Assembly: GCA_023301245.1 (NCBI GenBank)
Contig: JALZUV010000013.1
Coordinates: 1-14,751, forward strand
DNA: 14,751 nt
Direction of reading: 5' to 3'
Source: Rickettsiales bacterium
GTDB lineage: Bacteria; Pseudomonadota; Alphaproteobacteria; Rickettsiales; JALZUV01
The translations under genes were made by a program, and so were the position numbers. The notes under the pieces were generated by a model that saw only the letters and a program-made list of their open reading frames with translations, did no database searches and was not told the origin of the DNA. Positions 12,436-14,751 of this stretch are shown here, piece after piece. Every line of letters starts with the position of its first letter. Position 1 is the stretch's first letter.

Positions 12436-13979
12436 GCAACCAAATCTTCACGCGGGTGCTCGCTGTAGTCGACCACCACACGGTAGTTCGGATCGCCACC
12501 ATCATCTTGTTCAATCAAATGGCCAGCCTTCTTCAACAGTAAGCGGCAATCGGGGCTTAGGTGCCTTAGGTGCAGCTGTGTGCCGTGCTTCATGTAGCTT
12601 TGCGCGATGCTGTCAATTACCTCAATAGCCGAGTGATCCCATACGCGTGAATGTTTGAAATCAATGACGACATCAGCAGGGTCTTTATGCGGACGGAAAA
12701 GGCGGCGGAACTTGCTAACCGATGCGAAGAATAATTGTCCGTGCAGCACGTAAACTTTTTCCTTCTTAGTTTCCTTCTGCACTTCAACATAAATGCTGCT
12801 AGCCGATTCCCACGCGAAGACGAGCGCCGATACAATTACACCTACCACGACCGCAATGGCCAGATCAGTGAATACGGTTACCGCTGATACGAGTATCAGC
12901 ACGAATGCATCTGATTTAGGGATTTTATGCATGATACGAAGCGACGACCATTCAAACGTGGCAATCACGACGATGAACATTACACCAATAAGTGCGGCAA
13001 CAGGTATCATCTCAATCCAATGTGATGCGAAGAGGATAAAGCAGAGCAAAAATAACGCTGCGGCAACGCCTGATAAGCGGCCACGTGCGCCAGAGTTAAT
13101 GTTAATCATCGATTGGCCAATCATCGCGCAACCACCCATACCACCGAAGAAGCCTGTAACGATATTTGCGCCACCTTGTGCCATACATTCGCGGCTGTTA
13201 CGGCCACGCGTTTCGGTCATTTCATCGATAAGGGTTAGGGTCAGCAGCGACTCAATCAGGCCGATGCCTGCGAGTATGATGGCGTAAGGCAGAATAATAA
13301 ATAATGTCTCTAAGGTTAGCGGGACGCTCGGAATTGCAAAGTCAGGCAGCCCGCCTGAAATACTGGCTAAGTCGCCAACGGTGCGTGTGTCGATATTAAA
13401 GAAAATCACCACGGCTGTCGCAATACCAATACCCGCTAAAGGGGCAGGGAACTTCGTGGTAATTTTAGGAAGAGCGTAAATAACGGCCATGGTTAAAGCA
13501 ATAACGCCGCCCATAATAAGGAGGGCTTCATTATTCATCCATGTCATTACGCCTTCAGCATCAGGTGCTTTAAACTGCCCTAGCTGCGCAAGGAAAATCA
13601 CAATTGCGAGGCCGTTTACAAAGCCAAGCATTACAGGGTGCGGCACCATGCGAATAAATTTACCAAGGCGGAACACCCCTGCGGTAAATTGCAATATTCC
13701 CATCAGCACGACGGTGGCGAATAGATATTGCACCCCGTGCGCGGCCACCAAGCTTACCATTACAACGGCTAATGCGCCTGTTGCGCCTGAAATCATTCCA
13801 GGGCGGCCACCAAAGATAGAGGTAATTAAGCCCACCATAAATGCAGCATATAAACCTACCAGAGGTTCAACCCCTGCGATGAACGCAAAGGCGACAGCTT
13901 CAGGTACCAGCGCGAGCGCTACGGTTAAACCCGTTAAAATTTCAAGTTTGTAGTTTTTGAAGAAAGGTTGAGGTGACAC
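12432..13979 (-). CDS. SulP-family anion transporter with STAS domain
   Basis: SulP proteins carry sulfate, bicarbonate or other anions across the inner membrane. From the GTG start the product has 515 residues: about 12-14 TM segments (roughly 12-390) and a C-terminal STAS domain (roughly 408-505, with VVIDFKHSRVWDHSAIEVID around 437-456). Transporter signatures are VPEAVAFAFIAGVEPLVGLYAA (split: VPEAVAFAFIAG at 25-36, PLVGLYAAF at 39-47), FGGRPGMISGATGAL (56-70) and GFFGGMGGCAMIGQSMININ (276-295). I prefer the GTG at 13977-13979: AGGA (13989-13992, opposite sense) lies 9 bases upstream and SPQPFFKNYKLEILTGLTV then begins the family's N-terminus. A longer frame from TTG at 14037-14039 adds 20 residues that look unlike SulP. 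The substrate cannot be told; no sulfate or carbonic anhydrase gene is adjacent. Confidence 0.9.
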   Translation of the reverse strand: MSPQPFFKNYKLEILTGLTVALALVPEAVAFAFIAGVEPLVGLYAAFMVGLITSIFGGRPGMISGATGALAVVMVSLVAAHGVQYLFATVVLMGILQFTAGVFRLGKFIRMVPHPVMLGFVNGLAIVIFLAQLGQFKAPDAEGVMTWMNNEALLIMGGVIALTMAVIYALPKITTKFPAPLAGIGIATAVVIFFNIDTRTVGDLASISGGLPDFAIPSVPLTLETLFIILPYAIILAGIGLIESLLTLTLIDEMTETRGRNSRECMAQGGANIVTGFFGGMGGCAMIGQSMININSGARGRLSGVAAALFLLCFILFASHWIEMIPVAALIGVMFIVVIATFEWSSLRIMHKIPKSDAFVLILVSAVTVFTDLAIAVVVGVIVSALVFAWESASSIYVEVQKETKKEKVYVLHGQLFFASVSKFRRLFRPHKDPADVVIDFKHSRVWDHSAIEVIDSIAQSYMKHGTQLHLRHLSPDCRLLLKKAGHLIEQDDGGDPNYRVVVDYSEHPREDLVA

Positions 13980-14033
13980 AGACGTAATTCCTAAAATAAT
14001 GATATGAGCGCAACCTATAGAAGGTGAATCAGT

Positions 14034-14062
14034 TTGCAAGTATTGCGGGCGCTTGTTATGCG
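14034..14062 (+). promoter_or_regulatory. Possible promoter for the formyltransferase-like gene
   Basis: TTGCAA (14034-14039) is followed after 17 bases by TATGCG (14057-14062), with TGT (14054-14056) just before it as an extended -10. The -10 is only a half match, and the predicted start would be near the ATG at 14069, giving a very short or absent leader. This is a weak candidate. Confidence 0.25.
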
Positions 14063-14068
14063 TAAGAT

Positions 14069-14751
14069 ATGAATAAACCTCTACGATTTGCTGTAATGTG
14101 TAACAGTGCCTACCTATTTCGTTGGCAGCTGGAGGCGATTGAGAAAATCGTGCAAACTCAAAATGCCGAACTGGTGCTGCTTATTAAGCCAGACGAGCAG
14201 GGGGCGCAAGAGACGGTTTCGCACCTTAAGCAACTAACGCAATTACCGTTTAAAATTTACAATCGTTTTTGGGTGAAGCGCCGTGGTGCGGCCTATCAAA
14301 AACGCGATGCTAGCTCGCTATTTTCAAGCGCTGATGAGATGCTGTGCAAGACTATCAAGAAAGGTAAATGGCGCGATGTTTTTGAACAAGATGATATTGA
14401 AAAACTGAACGATTATAAACTCGATTTCGTACTTCGCTTTGCCTTTAACATTCTGCATGGCGAAATTTTGAACGTGCCTAAATATGGCATTTGGTCGTTC
14501 CATCATGGCGATGAACAAAGCTACCGTGGTTCGCCTCCAGGCTTCTGGGAAGTCTATAATAAAAACCCTGTAACGGGCGTAATCCTGCAGCGTTTAACCG
14601 AAAAGCTCGATAGTGGCGTGGTAATGTTCAAGGGCTATTTCGCCACGCAAGAGAGCTTCTCCAAAAACGTGAATCATATTCACATGCAGGCTAGTTTCTT
14701 TGCGGCAAAAATGTGCGAGTCTATCATTGCTGGCGAGCAAATTCCGACGGA
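14069..14751 (+). CDS. Formyltransferase-fold protein, N-terminal part (cut by window edge)
   Basis: The frame opens at ATG 14069-14071, two codons after an in-frame TAA, and runs off the right edge after 227 codons. Residues 1-125 form an alpha/beta region (FAVMCNSAYLFRWQ at 7-20, ELVLLIKP at 34-41). Residues 133-190 match the formyltransferase N-domain: VPKYGIWSFHHGD (136-148), YRGSPPGFWEVYN (152-164), PVTGVILQRL (167-176) and KLDSGVVMFKG (179-189). In methionyl-tRNA formyltransferase the active site uses Asn, His and Asp; here the aligned residues are Ser143, His145 and Asp181, so the Asn is replaced. The acceptor is probably an amino sugar or another amine, not Met-tRNA. No good Shine-Dalgarno is seen. 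It is divergent from sulP. Confidence 0.8.
   Translation, partial: MNKPLRFAVMCNSAYLFRWQLEAIEKIVQTQNAELVLLIKPDEQGAQETVSHLKQLTQLPFKIYNRFWVKRRGAAYQKRDASSLFSSADEMLCKTIKKGKWRDVFEQDDIEKLNDYKLDFVLRFAFNILHGEILNVPKYGIWSFHHGDEQSYRGSPPGFWEVYNKNPVTGVILQRLTEKLDSGVVMFKGYFATQESFSKNVNHIHMQASFFAAKMCESIIAGEQIPT

Noticed and set aside
12793..13287. Long open frame on the plus strand within sulP (and a similar one at 13489-13953)
   Set aside because: Both lie antisense to TM-coding parts of sulP and read as Thr/Ile/Pro-rich strings, the usual antisense pattern of hydrophobic segments.
14058..14072. Five-codon upstream frame (ATG CGT AAG ATA TGA) overlapping the formyltransferase-like start
   Set aside because: It overlaps the next ATG as ATGA, which could allow coupling, but it has no Shine-Dalgarno and such tiny frames arise often by chance.

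Overview
This window looks like chromosome from a free-living or facultative alphaproteobacterium of moderate GC content (roughly mid-40s to 50 percent by eye). The evidence is gene order and protein type. A divergent tsaD / hemC-hemD-mic60-hemY block, a lipA gene in one operon with a RatA/Coq10-like START protein, an omega subunit with a long acidic tail, and a yajC-secD-Mth938 row are all typical of Alphaproteobacteria. A perfect match to the CtrA box (TTAA-N7-TTAAC) agrees with this. I cannot name the genus.

Layout. 1-2003 (+): the end of a probable yajC, then secD and an Mth938-domain gene; secF is not here. 2000-5931 (-): hemC, hemD, an alphaproteobacterial Mic60/mitofilin gene and hemY, tightly packed and in part overlapping, linking haem synthesis with an inner-membrane shaping protein. 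5972-6982 (+): tsaD, divergent from hemC. 7118-7486 (+): an unrecognised 122-residue protein behind a good sigma-70-type promoter and a strong ribosome binding site. 7499-8883: a ModA-like periplasmic binding protein (-) and a CcmA-type ABC ATPase (+) set head to head with 5 bases between their outermost starts. 8954-9277 (+): an unrecognised helical 107-residue protein preceded by the CtrA-like box. 9278-9392: two hairpin repeats between convergent genes. 9393-11398 (-): lipA, an AT-rich two-TM membrane protein, and ratA, joined by short overlaps; the middle gene looks like an insertion. 11477-12435 (+): rpoZ and an unrecognised 175-residue protein. 12432-13979 (-): a SulP anion transporter with a STAS domain. 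14069-end (+): the start of a formyltransferase-fold protein cut by the window edge.

Most of the window is housekeeping: protein export, haem, the t6A tRNA modification, lipoate and RNA polymerase. The less ordinary content is in four unrecognised genes (7118-7486, 8954-9277, 9820-10494, 11908-12435) and in the ModA-like/CcmA-like pair, where the expected partner genes are missing and some key residues differ. No tRNA, rRNA, CRISPR array, transposase or phage gene was seen, and no gene-free stretch exceeds 300 bases.
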